64,000 nt of DNA from Mytilus edulis (lineage: Eukaryota > Mollusca > Bivalvia > Mytilida > Mytilidae), in assembly GCF_963676685.1 (NCBI RefSeq), contig NC_092354.1, forward strand, positions 19,970,746 through 20,034,745, in the 5' to 3' direction. The stretch's first letter is position 1. Each line of letters starts with the position of its first letter. Of the stretch, positions 23,579 to 35,668 are shown piece by piece. The notes under the pieces were generated by a model. It made no database searches. It was not told the DNA's origin and was given only the letters and a program-made list of their open reading frames with translations. The translations under genes were made by a program, and so were the position numbers.

Positions 23579-24791
23579 CTATCCTTTTATACGAAAAAAT
23601 AACAAAATATCAATTGTGTGTTTCGATTTTTTCAGACCATCTTTATTCCTTTTTGGTGCAACTGTCTTGCTAGTAGATGCTTTGCTGTTATTGTTCTTTT
23701 TTCCAGATTGTTTTTTAGCAGGTGGTATTGTAGGAACTTCTATTTCAGTGTGATCTACATTTTCATCCTGATCTGTGTTGTCAACAGATGCAATATTGTC
23801 ATTATCAGGTTGCTGTCTAGATTCATCATGATCATGTTCATCAACAGTTTAAAAATTTTGTGGGCAATCTAACATTTTGTGACCGCTTTCCTTACATGTT
23901 TTGCATACCCAGTCATTGGGACATTGGAATAGCATATGGCCAGGTTTAAGACATTTGTGACATGTTCTCTCTTCTCTTTCACCATTGTTGTTATTTTGGA
24001 ATTCAGGTTGACCAGCATGAAAAATTCTCCCAAAATATCTTCCAATAGGCAGATTTCTGGGGATTGGTTTGTTTAGAGTCATGCTAATAACAAGCCTATC
24101 TCCTGTTTCACAAGCTGTCATCTTACCATTTATTCTCAGATACTCTCGAAATAAACCTTGTATTTCACAGTCTTGAAGGGTTAGGACTCGGTGTATTTGC
24201 CCATCATCCGCAGAAAGGGGGATGTTTTTCACCTTATGCGTATTGTGTCCTTTTGTAGCGTTGATGGGTTGTGAGGGTTTTCGTGAGTTAAGGGGTACTT
24301 GCCTGCCACGTAAGTTTAACCCCTATACCAACAAAGACAGTCTGTCACCCTCATTGTCCATATAGATTCGCCACATCTCTCTGATTCTCTGTACTCCTTT
24401 TATACACTGCTTAGGGACTTTGGCACTAATAGATTTGAAGATTTCAACATTAGTTAGCCATTGCGCCCGAGGAGGTTTTTTCGAGCCATGCACATCTTGA
24501 TCTTTTAGAAAAATTGGCTTAACACGATCACTAGGGTCACTTGATTCCCTTGGTTTACTATATTGACTGCTTTTTTCAATGTTAGTTTGTTCAGATAGTG
24601 TGTTAACTTGACTTAAATGTGTATCTGAAATTACTTTGGCGTTGGTCGCCTGTGTTTACATTTTGATGAGCTGTCGCTTCTTTGTTATCTATAAACGGTT
24701 CTATACCTTGTAGACCTTCTAAAAGCCTCAGAAAGCGATCCTGGGTCATTTTCTTACACAATGCTTCAACTTCTGCGTTCATCATGCTCAT
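23579..24791 (-). pseudogene. retroelement Gag/ORF1-like zinc-knuckle pseudogene
   Basis: On the minus strand, fragments in compatible order form one decayed reading frame. There is an N-terminal helical part from about 24791. A middle part contains the segment PPRAQWLTNVEIFKS. A C-terminal part has two CCHC zinc knuckles, CHKCLKPGHMLFQC and CKTCKESGHKMLDC (both CX2CX4HX4C), between 23850 and 23970. The frame then continues, after an in-frame TAA at 23849-23851, into an acidic and then a basic tail ending at a TAG near 23579. A further TAG near 24325 and at least one frameshift (near 24640) break it. CCHC pairs of this kind are typical of retroelement Gag or ORF1 nucleic-acid-binding proteins. 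No polymerase part was seen adjacent, so it is a dead fragment or a retrocopy. Confidence 0.7.
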
Positions 24792-24849
24792 TTTAAGTTT
24801 CGAAACAACGAATTTTATCACTTTTTGACGGAGTGTTGTGCGATACGTC

Positions 24850-24990
24850 TTGACATATCAGGGGACAGCACTCCGCTATAGTTGTTAATGTCTGTGTCAT
24901 TTTGGTCTCTTGCGGACAGTTGTCCTTTCGGCAATCATACCACGTCTTCTTTTTTATGTTCGTAGATATATATATCTCCAAGTTACTCGT
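24850..24990 (-). repeat. dispersed element, family 1, reverse copy
   Basis: The plus strand shows the reverse complement of the family core: 'tcattttggtctcttgcgga' followed by 'cggcaatcataccacgtctt'. The copy lies just upstream of the Gag-like pseudogene. Frames spanning it are not genes. Confidence 0.75.
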
Positions 24991-25234
24991 TACGGTCCCC
25001 CCTCGGTACATTTAAACATTTTAAAGTGGTTTAGTACATGTATCTTCAAAGAACTTGACACAAACATCTCGAAGTGACTTGGTACAGGCGTCTTGAAGCG
25101 ACTCAGTACAGGCATTTTAACAGTAAAACAAATTTCATTGAAGAAGGGTCTAAATACAGCACAAACAACGTTTTACAAAAGACCAAAAAAGTGAAAAAGT
25201 ATATTTTAACTAAACGCAGTTGACTAATATGTCA

Positions 25235-25735
25235 AATATATATATGTTTAGACGAGTTGTATATACATTATGTACACAGCCATGTATCACCATCATTGAT
25301 GGCGATCAGATGGATACATCTGTTGTAGGGTTGTCACTGACTCAGAACTACTTATAAATATAATCATTTTCTGTGACTGTATCTTACATTAATTTGTAGG
25401 ATCCTTTACTATAGATAATTTAGCTGATCTTTAACACTAACATCTTCATGCCTTATATATCATATACTGTAGTACACCGCTAGATTAAAACTGACGTGGA
25501 AAGGTAACACATGCCCACCGAAAGCTCTTTTTTTGAGAGCCCAGGTGGTCGTGTGGTCTAGCGGGACGGCTGCAGTGCAGGCGATTTTGTGTCACGATAT
25601 CACAGTAGCATAGGTTCGAATCCCGGCGAGGGAAGAACCAAAAATTTGCGAAAGCAAATTTACAGATCTAACATTGTTGGGTTTATGTTTAGACGAGTTG
25701 TATATATATATATATATATATATACGAGTCTTAAT
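25235..25735 (+). mobile_element. tRNA-related SINE-like element
   Basis: Contains pol III promoter-like boxes: an A-box-like 'gtggtctagcggg' near 25554 and a perfect-looking B box 'ggttcgaatcc' near 25613. A tail follows with 'gcgaaagcaaatttacagat' and an (AT)n tract. The tail motif 'gtttagacgagttgtatata' also occurs at about 25246, upstream, so the segment looks like one SINE joined to the 3' end of another. It does not fold as a full tRNA: the anticodon arm is expanded. No open frame. Confidence 0.65.
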
Positions 25736-25739
25736 TGAA

Positions 25740-26209
25740 AACTACGTTCAAACCTATGATTGCGTTGGATAATCAAAGCGCGAAAGCGCTGTAAAGGCAG
25801 TTAATTACAGGTTATGTGTATTTCTAGTCCAGTTATATCATTATCTTCCATAGAACAGAGGTGGTTTGTAGTATTTAAGATTTAGAGTTCTTTTGTACCT
25901 AGTTCACCTATATCTATAGTCTACTGTTAACAGTATATTTTATGTGCCTCGCCATGAAATGCATTTTTAGCCATGGCCTTGTCAGTTTGCTTTACATTTA
26001 TGAGTTTGACTGTCCCTTTGGTGTCTTCCGTCCCTCTTTTTTTAGACATATAAGAACTTTTCCTTTTCAATATAAATAGACTATTTTTAATTATTGACTG
26101 TATACGCATATTCTATGACTCCAATAAAAATAGTTCACAAAGATTGACTAGTCTCTGTACTGTGTGTATAGCAAGAACATCAAGTAACATAATGGTAAAT
26201 GAACATAGT
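25740..26209. other. AT-rich non-coding stretch
   Basis: No gene, RNA or clear repeat recognised. Confidence 0.5.
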
Positions 26210-27130
26210 AACATGTTAACTTTTTTGATGACCATACCTGCCAACTGTCAGTATTTGCAGAGTATTTCCCCCATCGAGCTCGAGGCTCCCAAATGGAAAT
26301 TTTGTCGACTATTTTAAAGAAAACAATTAATTCAACAATGGCTATGAGCTTGTTATTGCACGAAGAAGCCAAAAACCACATTTGAATATATTTGAAGGGA
26401 ATCCATGACAAATCGCCCCACTTTAAAAAAAAAAAAACGCCCCAACCTGGATTACCAAATCGCCCCACTTGTGAAATGTGTTAAATCCCGTTAATATTAC
26501 TCCGGCCAACTTGCCCCACCTAATAGAAAATGATAATATCTAGATAAATATATTATTAACCAGGAAGAATTTAGTAATGCCAACTCGCCCCACTTATGGA
26601 AAAAGATGTTATCCCGTTGAATACAAGTTAAATTCCTTATATTGCATTATGATACAATTAACAGGTTTCTTTTCAATTGTTATGCAAATAACTAAGTTTC
26701 ATAACTTACAGTTATTCTTCAACAATACATTTTTTTTTAGAATTATAATTTCAGTATTGAGTATATCAATAATAGTAATTAAATAAATTGTTGATTTGTT
26801 TGTATTCTGTGTAGATTAGTTTTCATTAAAGTGGTGCTAGTTTTTATTTTTAATTATATATATATATTAATCTAAATATTTAATTATTACTGTTTTTTAT
26901 AAGTAGGGCGAGTTGGCAGTAGTAATCTTAAACATGATTTAACCAATTTCACATGTGGGGCGATTTGATAAATCAGTTTGTGGCCGCTTTTTTTAAAAGT
27001 GGGGTGATTAGCCAGTGGGGCGACTTGTCCTGCTTCCATTTGAAGGCCCCCTTAAAGGTTTTGTATGACTATATGAACCATCTTTCACGTAAAACCCCCA
27101 TGTGCATTTTGAAAAGTTGGCAGATATGTT
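26210..27130. repeat. long imperfect inverted repeat (foldback element)
   Basis: The left arm (about 26210-26605) and right arm (about 26890-27130) are inverted copies. Paired blocks are 'ccaaatcgccccacttgtga' (26455) against 'tcacatgtggggcgatttga' (26950), and 'gccaactcgccccacttatg' (26579) against 'ataagtagggcgagttggca' (26899). The outer blocks with 'ccaactgtcag' and 'gttggcagatatg' also pair. The loop is about 290 bp. Frames on either arm (26148-26468 minus, 26953-27135 plus) are the two mirror readings of the repeat. Confidence 0.75.
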
Positions 27131-29080
27131 TCTAACTCCAGGCAAAATCTACCAGTATGAATGAAAAAGAAGTTTTCAATTGAGGCTCTGTGGCCATAAC
27201 AGCTGTCTCATTAGCATTTTAACCACTTCCCATATTTGCAATTAAAACAATAGAAGAAAATTATTCAACGCAAAAACAAAACTTACTTGTAAATATGAAA
27301 TTCTCTTTACGGTATGAGTTTTTCTCATTGTTTGAATTTGTACAGTAGTACCTGTAACTGCTTATACCTATTTCTTATTCACTTTTGCTTGATAAACTCA
27401 CTAAATATCATGTATATACATTGTACCACATCTCCTTATTTTTATATGCATTCCAATAACATGAACAATTGTAATTCAATTCTATATACCAAAGCAAAAT
27501 GAACTGCACCACTTTCATTCACTAGTATGCATCTTTTGGCAAGATAGCAAGTTCTTAAATGACACAATATATATTTATTGATAAAAAAATAAAATTTAGT
27601 ATACAACTCTTTGACAGGTATAAAAAAGCACAGCTGTGTCATAACTTGTGAAATCTGTGTTGAAAACATAGACATTGATGGTATTTGAGTAATTCCATAT
27701 GTGAAGCTCAACATTAGCTCGTCAGTTGGTGGTGGATAGTTATAGTTCCTTTCTGCAGGCTAGGATGCATGACTTTTCAGGAAAACCAATTTCACAAATC
27801 AAAACTTTACTTTAGATTTCTCCTACAATATTCATCCAGGTTAGTTCTTTTGGTTTAATGGGACACCGTCCTGATTTTTAATTTTGCAAACCATTCAGTC
27901 TCTTGCTTGCAAATGGTGCATGAAAATAGGATGGGAATGGCAGTAGACAAGTCTCTTTAAAGTGGGTTTGTGCCCTGAAAAAAGTTTTATAACTTAAGTT
28001 TTTTTGAAACTTGTGCAACATACATACCTAAATAACTATAACATAGAAGAGAGCATCATTCGTGTCAATGTTTTGTTCCTGTTTACATTGTCATTGATAT
28101 TTTTCAGAAAGCCTGAGGCATAGCTCATGAATTCCTGTCATTACATCCTAAATTAACATAATTACTGCTAGAATAATTATCAGTATGATATACGTACACT
28201 ATCATTGTACAGCCCAAGTCTTCAGTATATATAATTGTTGCATTGATTCATTTTCGATTCATTCACTCCTGTGTTCAGTCGTTCAAAATATTTAAACATC
28301 AACAAATGAACTTTCATATTAATAAGGACAAGAAAACACTAGAAAAGATACGTACATACAACCCGTGTTTAAGTGTATTTGAAAGAGAAATATATCTGGT
28401 TAAGCGATGTATAAAGGGGAAATATATCTGGTTAAACGATGTATAAAGGAGGAAAAAATTGTAGATATTGTATTACGATGCTTTCTACCTAATAGCACTT
28501 GGATATGTTTACATATTTAGACTTGACCCAGTATGACCCGTACCGTGTAGGTCACCGCCGTCGTTTAAACACTAAACTAGAGTCGTGTATAAGATAATAA
28601 AATGCTTAAGCCTGTACTATTTGTGTGAAGTAAATGTGTTTGTTCTGTACATTTAAATTGTTTTACCTAATAGCAAGGACGTATATCTATCCGTTTCCTT
28701 CTCAATTCACATTGTCAAATTCTTCAAGCTTCTTCAAAACATACGTATTACTGCGCCCGGAAGTGAAAAAAATATGAGAAATCCTCGTAAAATAATGCTA
28801 TTTTCAATTTTTCAAAACTTAAGCAATATTTTCACTACTTGTCAAAAACACAGAGTTAACATATTTTTTGAAATTTTCCGTGTCCCGTTTTATTTTATTC
28901 TCGTTTTCACGACACAATCATTGGACTTTCACGTGTCGCGCTTACAAAAAAATCGGCTTACCCCAACGCGACCCACTATTCTACTCTTTTCTGACTCATA
29001 TTAAGCCCATTATAAATATATTAAAAACGTTTGATTTTTATCCCTTTTTATCCCGTCTCGTTTTGGTTTGAGCCACAGAT
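27131..29080. other. AT-rich non-coding stretch
   Basis: No gene recognised. A two-copy tandem duplication of about 35 bp containing 'aaatatatctggttaa' lies at about 28380-28450. Confidence 0.5.
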
Positions 29081-29084
29081 AGAT

Positions 29085-29260
29085 AAAATGTCATATGTGA
29101 CAATGAGAAAACTCTCCATCCGAGTCACAATTTATCAAAGTATACCTTTATAATACGTCAAAATACGGTCTTCAACATGGGGTTTTGGCTCACACCGAAC
29201 AGCAAGTTATAAAGGGCCCTAGTGTAAAACCTTTTAAAGAGGAAAACCAAGAATTCAATC
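29085..29260 (+). repeat. dispersed element, family 1, partial
   Basis: Diverged 5' part: 'caatgagaaaactctccatc', 'acggtcttcaacatggggtt' and 'ttggctcacaccgaacagca', matching the variant at 49040-49345 and the reverse copy at 53690-54015. Confidence 0.7.
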
Positions 29261-29289
29261 TATATCAAGATGTACGTAATTAGTGGTGA

Positions 29290-29380
29290 AGTTTCATGGA
29301 AATGGATAAAAAACAAGGATATGGAAATGGATAAAAAAAACAAGGATATGGAAATGGATAAAAGAAAACAAGGATAAAGA
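29290..29380. repeat. short tandem repeat, about 27 bp unit
   Basis: Three to four units containing 'aaggatatggaaatggataaa' with variable A tracts. Confidence 0.75.
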
Positions 29381-29384
29381 TCCC

Positions 29385-30119
29385 TATACGATTTATGAGT
29401 TGAATTTATTTAGAGAGTTTTAAAACCAAACTTTCCTCCGTAAGTTAAATTTTATCAAATCCGTCTCTAACTCTATCTATTGTTTGAGCAAGTCTGCTAA
29501 ATTAAGGCTTTACAGCTAGTTTCATAATGCTTGTACAGCAAAACTTTGGTTGACTTGCTTGCTTAGTTTGTATAATTGTTTATACAAACTTTGTAAATAA
29601 GATTGACATCTTTAAACAATATGTATCGGCATAGTTTAACCTGTATTTATATAATTATTATATTTGAATTAAATTGAGTGTTATCATAATGATTGTAAAA
29701 AAAAACCCAACAAAGCAAGCACGCTAACTAAAGTCTTGCTTTACATGCTTAAAAAAATACGCTGTAATAGATAAAAAAAATAAATATATCAGACAGTGAA
29801 AATGCGCCGCATATACAATAATAATGAATCGCTCTACAGTGAAAATGAAAGAATAGTATCATTATTCGACATTAAACATGACTCGCATAAAGAAAGCATC
29901 ATAGTGGAATTCAGTTCAATATGAAGAAATCGAATGACAAAACCTATTCTACGTTATACAACTTTCATAATTGTGTTGAAATGAATATTTTTTCTGCAAC
30001 AACATATAACCTGTTAGTTAATAAAACACCTGCATGATCTGTTCGTGAAATGTCCTAAATATTCACCTATTTTGGTATATATTTCACAGCTATTAGTTTT
30101 TCTTCCAGTTAACATTACA
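29385..30119. other. AT-rich non-coding stretch
   Basis: No gene, RNA or clear repeat recognised. Confidence 0.5.
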
Positions 30120-30335
30120 TACAGTCTGCAGTTAAAATTTTAAAAATATTTATTTGACTCATAAACTATCCTGAAATTTTTACCAAACTTGGACAGAAGC
30201 TTCTTACAATCAAAAGATAGTATGAAGAGGAATATTTTTATTGATTGTTTTCCTCATTTTTGTTGAGCCTGGGAGTTACAGTAAAAGAAGGCGAGACACT
30301 GGGTTCCGCAGAACCCTTACGAATTTTTTAATTTA
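30120..30335 (+). repeat. probable dispersed repeat
   Basis: Contains 'caaacttggacagaagcttc', 'tgttgagcctgggagttaca' and 'gcgagacactgggttccgca', a context I recall as a common mussel interspersed sequence. It occurs once in this window, so this is recognition only. Confidence 0.4.
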
Positions 30336-30944
30336 TATGTTAAACCCAATATGAATTATATCTGGGAAAAACATAATGACACAGTTGCTGCAGAGATCTT
30401 TTTATTAACCTAATTCAGTTTTCTGCATGTCAAGAATCTTTGCAAGGTCATATTTAATCAAAATTGGTTCATAAGATTTCGCATAATAACCCAACCTATT
30501 TGAGATCGACCAACTTCTGTGATGTTCTTAACCTTTGACATTATAACCTCAGAATCTGAAAGTTCAATCGTGTGCAAACATCATTAACATGAAAAAAACT
30601 GTCCAAATTTCAGTTGATCAGTTATTGCTGTACCTTGACCTTTGGCTACCTGTTTTATAAAGATGTAAAGATAAAACAAACCGTGTTGTGCACAACTTTT
30701 TGGATCTTGGGTCATCGGTTATTTTCAATTTTGTACTTTTTTCGCTGGAGCGGCTGGAGCGTCTTGTAGATGAACCGCGTGTATGGTGTTTTAGATTTGA
30801 TAAACATAAACAAGTAAAAATGATCTATTGTAACGATTATTTGTATATTTCTCTGTCCGTAATATTCTTGAATTTATTTGTACTGGAGTCCTGCAATATA
30901 ATGTTAATATTTTACTGTTATTTTTACCAGGTATAACCCACCAT

Positions 30945-31175
30945 TTTTCCTATTAAAAGGTCCTGAACAAAGTCAGGAAAATGGCAGTTCTCATTTATAG
31001 TTCGTTTGTGTGTTTTGCATTGTCGTTTTGTTTTTTGGTTGCACTTCAGTGATTTTGGTGTTTCGTTGTTTTTCTCTGATAGTTGATGTGTTTACCTCAG
31101 TTTAAGTTGGTAACCCGTACTTGTTTTCTTCCAATCGATTTATGACATTCTAACAGCGGTATACTACTGTGGCTT
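30945..31175 (+). repeat. probable dispersed repeat
   Basis: Contains 'aggaaaatggcagttctcat', 'ttcagtgattttggtgtttc' and 'tctaacagcggtatactact', again a recognisable mussel interspersed end. It is single-copy in this window and not coding. Confidence 0.45.
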
Positions 31176-31409
31176 TTATTAATCACCATGACTCAATATT
31201 TGACAGAGAAATAAAAATTCTGAAGACAATATTTATCATATGATATGCATACCTAGATGAGCTTCATCGTTGCCAAATCAATAGAAGAGGATTCATTATT
31301 TTCCAAGAGACAATTATCCACCAGAGACCCAATATATATTGATATGGTTGGTACAATTACAAATTGTTATGCACTACAACGCTCATCACTCAGTTCAATG
31401 TGCCGTTAA

Positions 31410-32010
31410 ATAACTGACACACGGTATAGTTGGCTTGTAACTAAAATAATGCCTGAGGTATGGGCATGGTAGTGGGGGTTATTATCAACTGATACACGGT
31501 AGAGTTGGCTTGTGACTGAAATACTGGATAAGGTTGGGCCTGGTAGTGATGGTTAGCATCAACTGACACACGGTAGAGTTGGCTTGTAACTGACATAATG
31601 GTAGATGTTGGGCCTGGCATCGGTAGTTATCAGCAAGTGACACACGTTAGAGTTTGCTTGTCACTGAAAGGATGGTTTGGGTTGTGCCTGGGAGTGATGT
31701 TAAGCATTAACTGACACACGGTAGAGTTGGTTTGTCACTGAAATGATGGTTGAGGTTGGGCCTGGTAGTGATGGTTAGCATCAACTGACACACGGTAGAG
31801 TTGGCTGGTAACTGACATAATGGTAGATGTTGGGCCTGGCAGCGGTAGTTAACAACAACTGGCACACGTTAGAGTTGGCTTGTCACTGAAAGGATGGTTG
31901 GGGTTGGGCCTGGTAGTGGTATTAAACATTAACATATACTCACGATAGAGTTTGTTTGTCACTGAAATAACGGTTGAAGTTGGGCCTGGTAATGGTGGTT
32001 ATCATCAACT
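31410..32010. repeat. 74-bp minisatellite with three-unit higher order
   Basis: Eight units of about 74 bp with the consensus start 'aactgacacacggtagagtt' and centre 'ttgggcctgg'. Units 2, 3 and 4 resemble units 5, 6 and 7 respectively: units 3 and 6 share 'aactgacataatggtagatg', and units 4 and 7 share 'tcactgaaaggatgg'. So a 222-bp trimer was duplicated. Single-unit homologues sit at 2100-2290, 5690-5900 and 56040-56180. Confidence 0.85.
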
Positions 32011-32834
32011 ATATCAAAATATATACATGTTCTATTGTAAGTTTTAATTGTTTTAGAATTCAAATCCATCCATATGACTGTACAATTCATGAAACAATTA
32101 CAGTTCTTGTCTTACCTTCACAGTAACTTGTTGTTTTTTTCAAGAAATCACTTCCTTTTTTTCAAGTTTACTTGATTATTACGTAATAAATGATTGCCGA
32201 ATTAATTTCAGCCAACATCAAAACAAATTGGTTAATTTCTTTTTTATTTCAAGTATTTACAAAATAAAATTATCTCGTGATAACAAACATTCTTATTTCT
32301 TACACTACATTTAACTTAAACTGCAAAAAAACCCAACCGAAACAGCCAAATACTCGCTAATTCAGTTTATCTATCATTTCATTCCAAAATCCTTTTTATA
32401 CTTAAAACATGGATGATAACAATGACAATCAACTATTTGAATCTTTCATATCATACATTAAACAAAAATTTAATGTTGACAGTTTACAAAAAAGTTAAAA
32501 CTGTCGCCTAAACTAATTCTTGAAAATCATGAAAATTACACTGATATCTAAAAAAAAAGTTAAAATAAACTAATGATCTTGAACTTTAAGAAGAAACGTT
32601 AACATAACATGAATTTATCTAGGGAAGACAATTTCCATGAATAACTTGCCAGTGAAAAGAATATCATTTTTCAAAGGTGATACAAATATTGATAATAGAC
32701 TAACAGAAAAAGTAAAAAAACACACACATTTGAATATGAAGCTAACACATTTTTTCTAATATTTCTATTCTGGTTATTTTTCTGATACCACAAATATAGT
32801 ATTGCATTACAAATATAAACACTATATATCATTC
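32011..32834. other. 3' flank of gene B, outer part
   Basis: AT-rich non-coding sequence with patches shared with the flanks of A (from 6520) and C (56160-57550), such as 'caattacagttctt' and 'taattcttgaaaat'. No gene was seen. Confidence 0.5.
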
Positions 32835-33100
32835 ATAACAATACAAAATAGTAACAATCGGTATATAGCATTTATACTTTTTTTATATTAACACAATAGT
32901 AAAAACCAGTATATAGCATTCATACATGTTGTATCAACACAATTGTAAAAATCAGTAAAGAACATTTATACATTGTGTATTAACACACTAGTAATAATCA
33001 GTATATAGCATTCATAAATTTTGTATGAACACAATGGTAATAAATAGTATATAGCATTCATACATTTTGTATGAACACAATAACAATAATCAGTATACAT
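32835..33100. repeat. 47-bp tandem repeat
   Basis: About six units of 45-48 bp containing 'cagtatatagcattcatac' (starts near 32861, 32909, 32954, 33001, 33048 and 33093). One or two units remain at the equivalent place near gene C (57610-57665). Confidence 0.8.
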
Positions 33101-34599
33101 TTTACAGTAAAAAAAATCCATTTTTGAAAATCTTTAAATCTTTCATACTTTTTGAAAGATAAACAATAGTTTTGTATTAATTAATGGTATTAAAAATATA
33201 GTGAGAATCATTCCCATACAAATTTCAATAGCTTATATCTCAAAAACAATGACACGGACGTTTTATTCTACGTTTTAAGTTATTTAATTTATGTACTCTC
33301 AATTAATAATAAACATTTTTAAAAGCTTGTATTTTTAAACAGAGAAGCAATCAACCTTGTTACATATTAAAATAATATAATATAAACTTTGTTAATTTAA
33401 GGATGTTCACTAGTCACGTTTTTGATTTGTTTGTACGATAATCGGAATCCTCTTGTTTTATCTATTTGTATGCGATTAAATATTTTGCATGCTAACACTC
33501 ATTTTGTTTTCACGAATCTTTTACACACACGATTTTAAATCTTATAAAATCCGTGTTGTTTTCTAATGTGTTGCGAGAAATAAAGCTAGTCAATTATAAA
33601 GCTATGACAAATCAAGAGTAAATTATTTTCGTCATATTTCTAAAAAACTTATATCGCCAAAACAAGCACACGGCCCTATGATTTTTGTTTCGCTTTTTTA
33701 TTTCCTTTATTTATCGACTATTTATATTTACCAGTTTTATGCAAAGTTTGTTATTTTAAAACTGAGTAACGAACATCCTTAATCAGCATAAATATTATGT
33801 ACACAATGTAAAGCAGAAAATAGGAATCAACATTATTAGCATAGAATGAATATATTATCAAATGAATATATTATCAAATAACAATTTGAAAGAAAATTGA
33901 TGATATATTTTGCAATTAATAACAAACGTAATGATAACAACATTTGTAAGCTTAATTTACACGATAAATATGAACAACAAGTAGATAAAAACAGGAAAAC
34001 TACAAAAAAGCAAAGCCAATTTTATATCATAAAATGAAAATATGAACAAAATAGGACTATCACGTGCTACATGTAACAAATAATTTATGATATAAAAATC
34101 TGTTAACTCAAAACGTATTCTGTACACCAAGTAGAATAGAAAAACATTGATATTCCAAAAATAAATAAAACATAACATGCACCGTTAAGTACACAATGTT
34201 AATACAACTTCACAAAAATGAAAACAAAACATGTAACCTAAGCAAGAAACTAGTGGTGTGATTTATTTACCAGACAATAAACGAAAAATAGATATAATGT
34301 ACAACACCAAACGATAACCACTGAATTACAGTTTAAAACCAAATACGTCTCTGCTGATCAAATCAAGAAGAAAGAAATGTGACATAAGACCACAATGCAC
34401 AAACTAAAAACAACTAAGTAATGATAAAATTACAATGTTAACCGAGTGTGGTACAGTTATATTCGTCGGCATCAGTTAAAAGGTTTACTACACATCAAAT
34501 GGAAATATGTCTCTTCTGTTGCTGATGACAACGTCAAAACGAAGTACATATGACCAAGTAATAAGAATAACAATTATGGCTAACGGTGGAATATATACA
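33101..34599. repeat. 3' flank of gene B with degenerate tandem units
   Basis: Holds the same 'tatgtacacaatgtaaagcag' and 'aaacatgcaccgtt' type units as the arrays near A and C, mainly 33780-34250, then the 'aaaaacaactaagtaatgat' unit at 34400. It is non-coding. Confidence 0.6.
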
Positions 34600-34735
34600 A
34601 TTATCAACTATGGTTAGATTGCAAATTAGACAATTCACCACAAGAGATCTAATGACGTATTCAATATGCAAATATAGGTCACATTACAGCCTCTTACACT
34701 GAGTAATACCATACTGCATAGTAAACAAATAAAAA
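34600..34735 (+). repeat. dispersed element, family 1, old copy
   Basis: Degraded copy: 'gattgcaaattagacaattc', 'aggtcacattacagcctctt' and 'taccatactgcatagt'. Confidence 0.55.
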
Positions 34736-35219
34736 AATATTGTATACAGACACGAAAGAAAACCCCAAATTAACAGTTATATTAAATGGCATCAACATAA
34801 TGGTTTTGCTTTATTTGCTTTATGAAACATATGATAATAACAATGAAAAATAACAGGTAAATTATAATCAAACTAAAGCAAAAAAAAAGATAATATCATT
34901 GCGATGTTCACTGAGTGTTGAACAGTTATATTAATTGGCACCAACACAATGGTTTTAATGACCAATAAATGAAACATGCATCAATTTGGTACAAAAAATA
35001 TGATTTAAAAAAACAATGAAAAATTAAAACAAATATGCAATGATTTATTGCGATGTCTGACTTTAGAAAACATTGAAGAACAAATAAACAATAATAGAAT
35101 TGCAAGATTAACTGACTGTGGTACCTGCTATATATTTATTTGCATCTACAAATTGGTTTTACTGCACATCAAAATCAAATATGTCTATTCTGTTCTTCGC
35201 TATAAAGTCAAGACAGTAG
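34736..35219. other. 3' flank of gene B, inner part
   Basis: AT-rich units with 'gttatattaaatggcatcaa' and 'gttatattaattggcacc' repeated about 155 bp apart. No gene was seen. Confidence 0.5.
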
Positions 35220-35640
35220 TAAAGGGAGGTATGTCAGTAGATATATAACAGAGACAAAAATGATGGGATGAATATCAACCGATATCATAATGACACAGAA
35301 GTAATATGATGAATAACAAAAGATATCAACCACAGACAACCATAATGGGTTGAATACCAACAGATCTCAAACAGACAAAGACGTTGTGGGGTGAATAGCA
35401 GAGTCAGAAGTAATTTGATAAATAGCAGTATTTATCAAAGAAATAAGTAAGCATGTCATAGGACGAAAAGCAAGGTAAATAAAAAATTAGGCAAATGTAA
35501 TTAAATATAGTGCAGAGATATCAAACAAACACAGAATAATGAAATGAATATCCAACATGGGAAGAAGAAATTGGATAAATTGCAGTAAATATCAAACAAC
35601 GACAGACTTAATTGGACGAAAAGCATCAGATGAAACAAAA
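35220..35640. repeat. degenerate minisatellite after gene B
   Basis: Irregular units with 'gacacagaagtaatatgatg' and 'gatgggatgaatatcaac' resemble the 41-bp array after gene A. They end about 30 bp from the stop codon of B. Units are more diverged and spaced less regularly than in A. Confidence 0.7.
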
Positions 35641-35668
35641 CATCCAACCAACAACATATTTCCAAACG

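Noticed and set aside
25540..25630. Functional tRNA gene
   Set aside because: B box is good, but the acceptor stem does not pair and the anticodon region is expanded; a SINE fits better.
26148..27135. Frames starting MGRFGNPGWG (minus) and MWGDLINQF (plus)
   Set aside because: They are mirror readings of the two arms of the foldback element.
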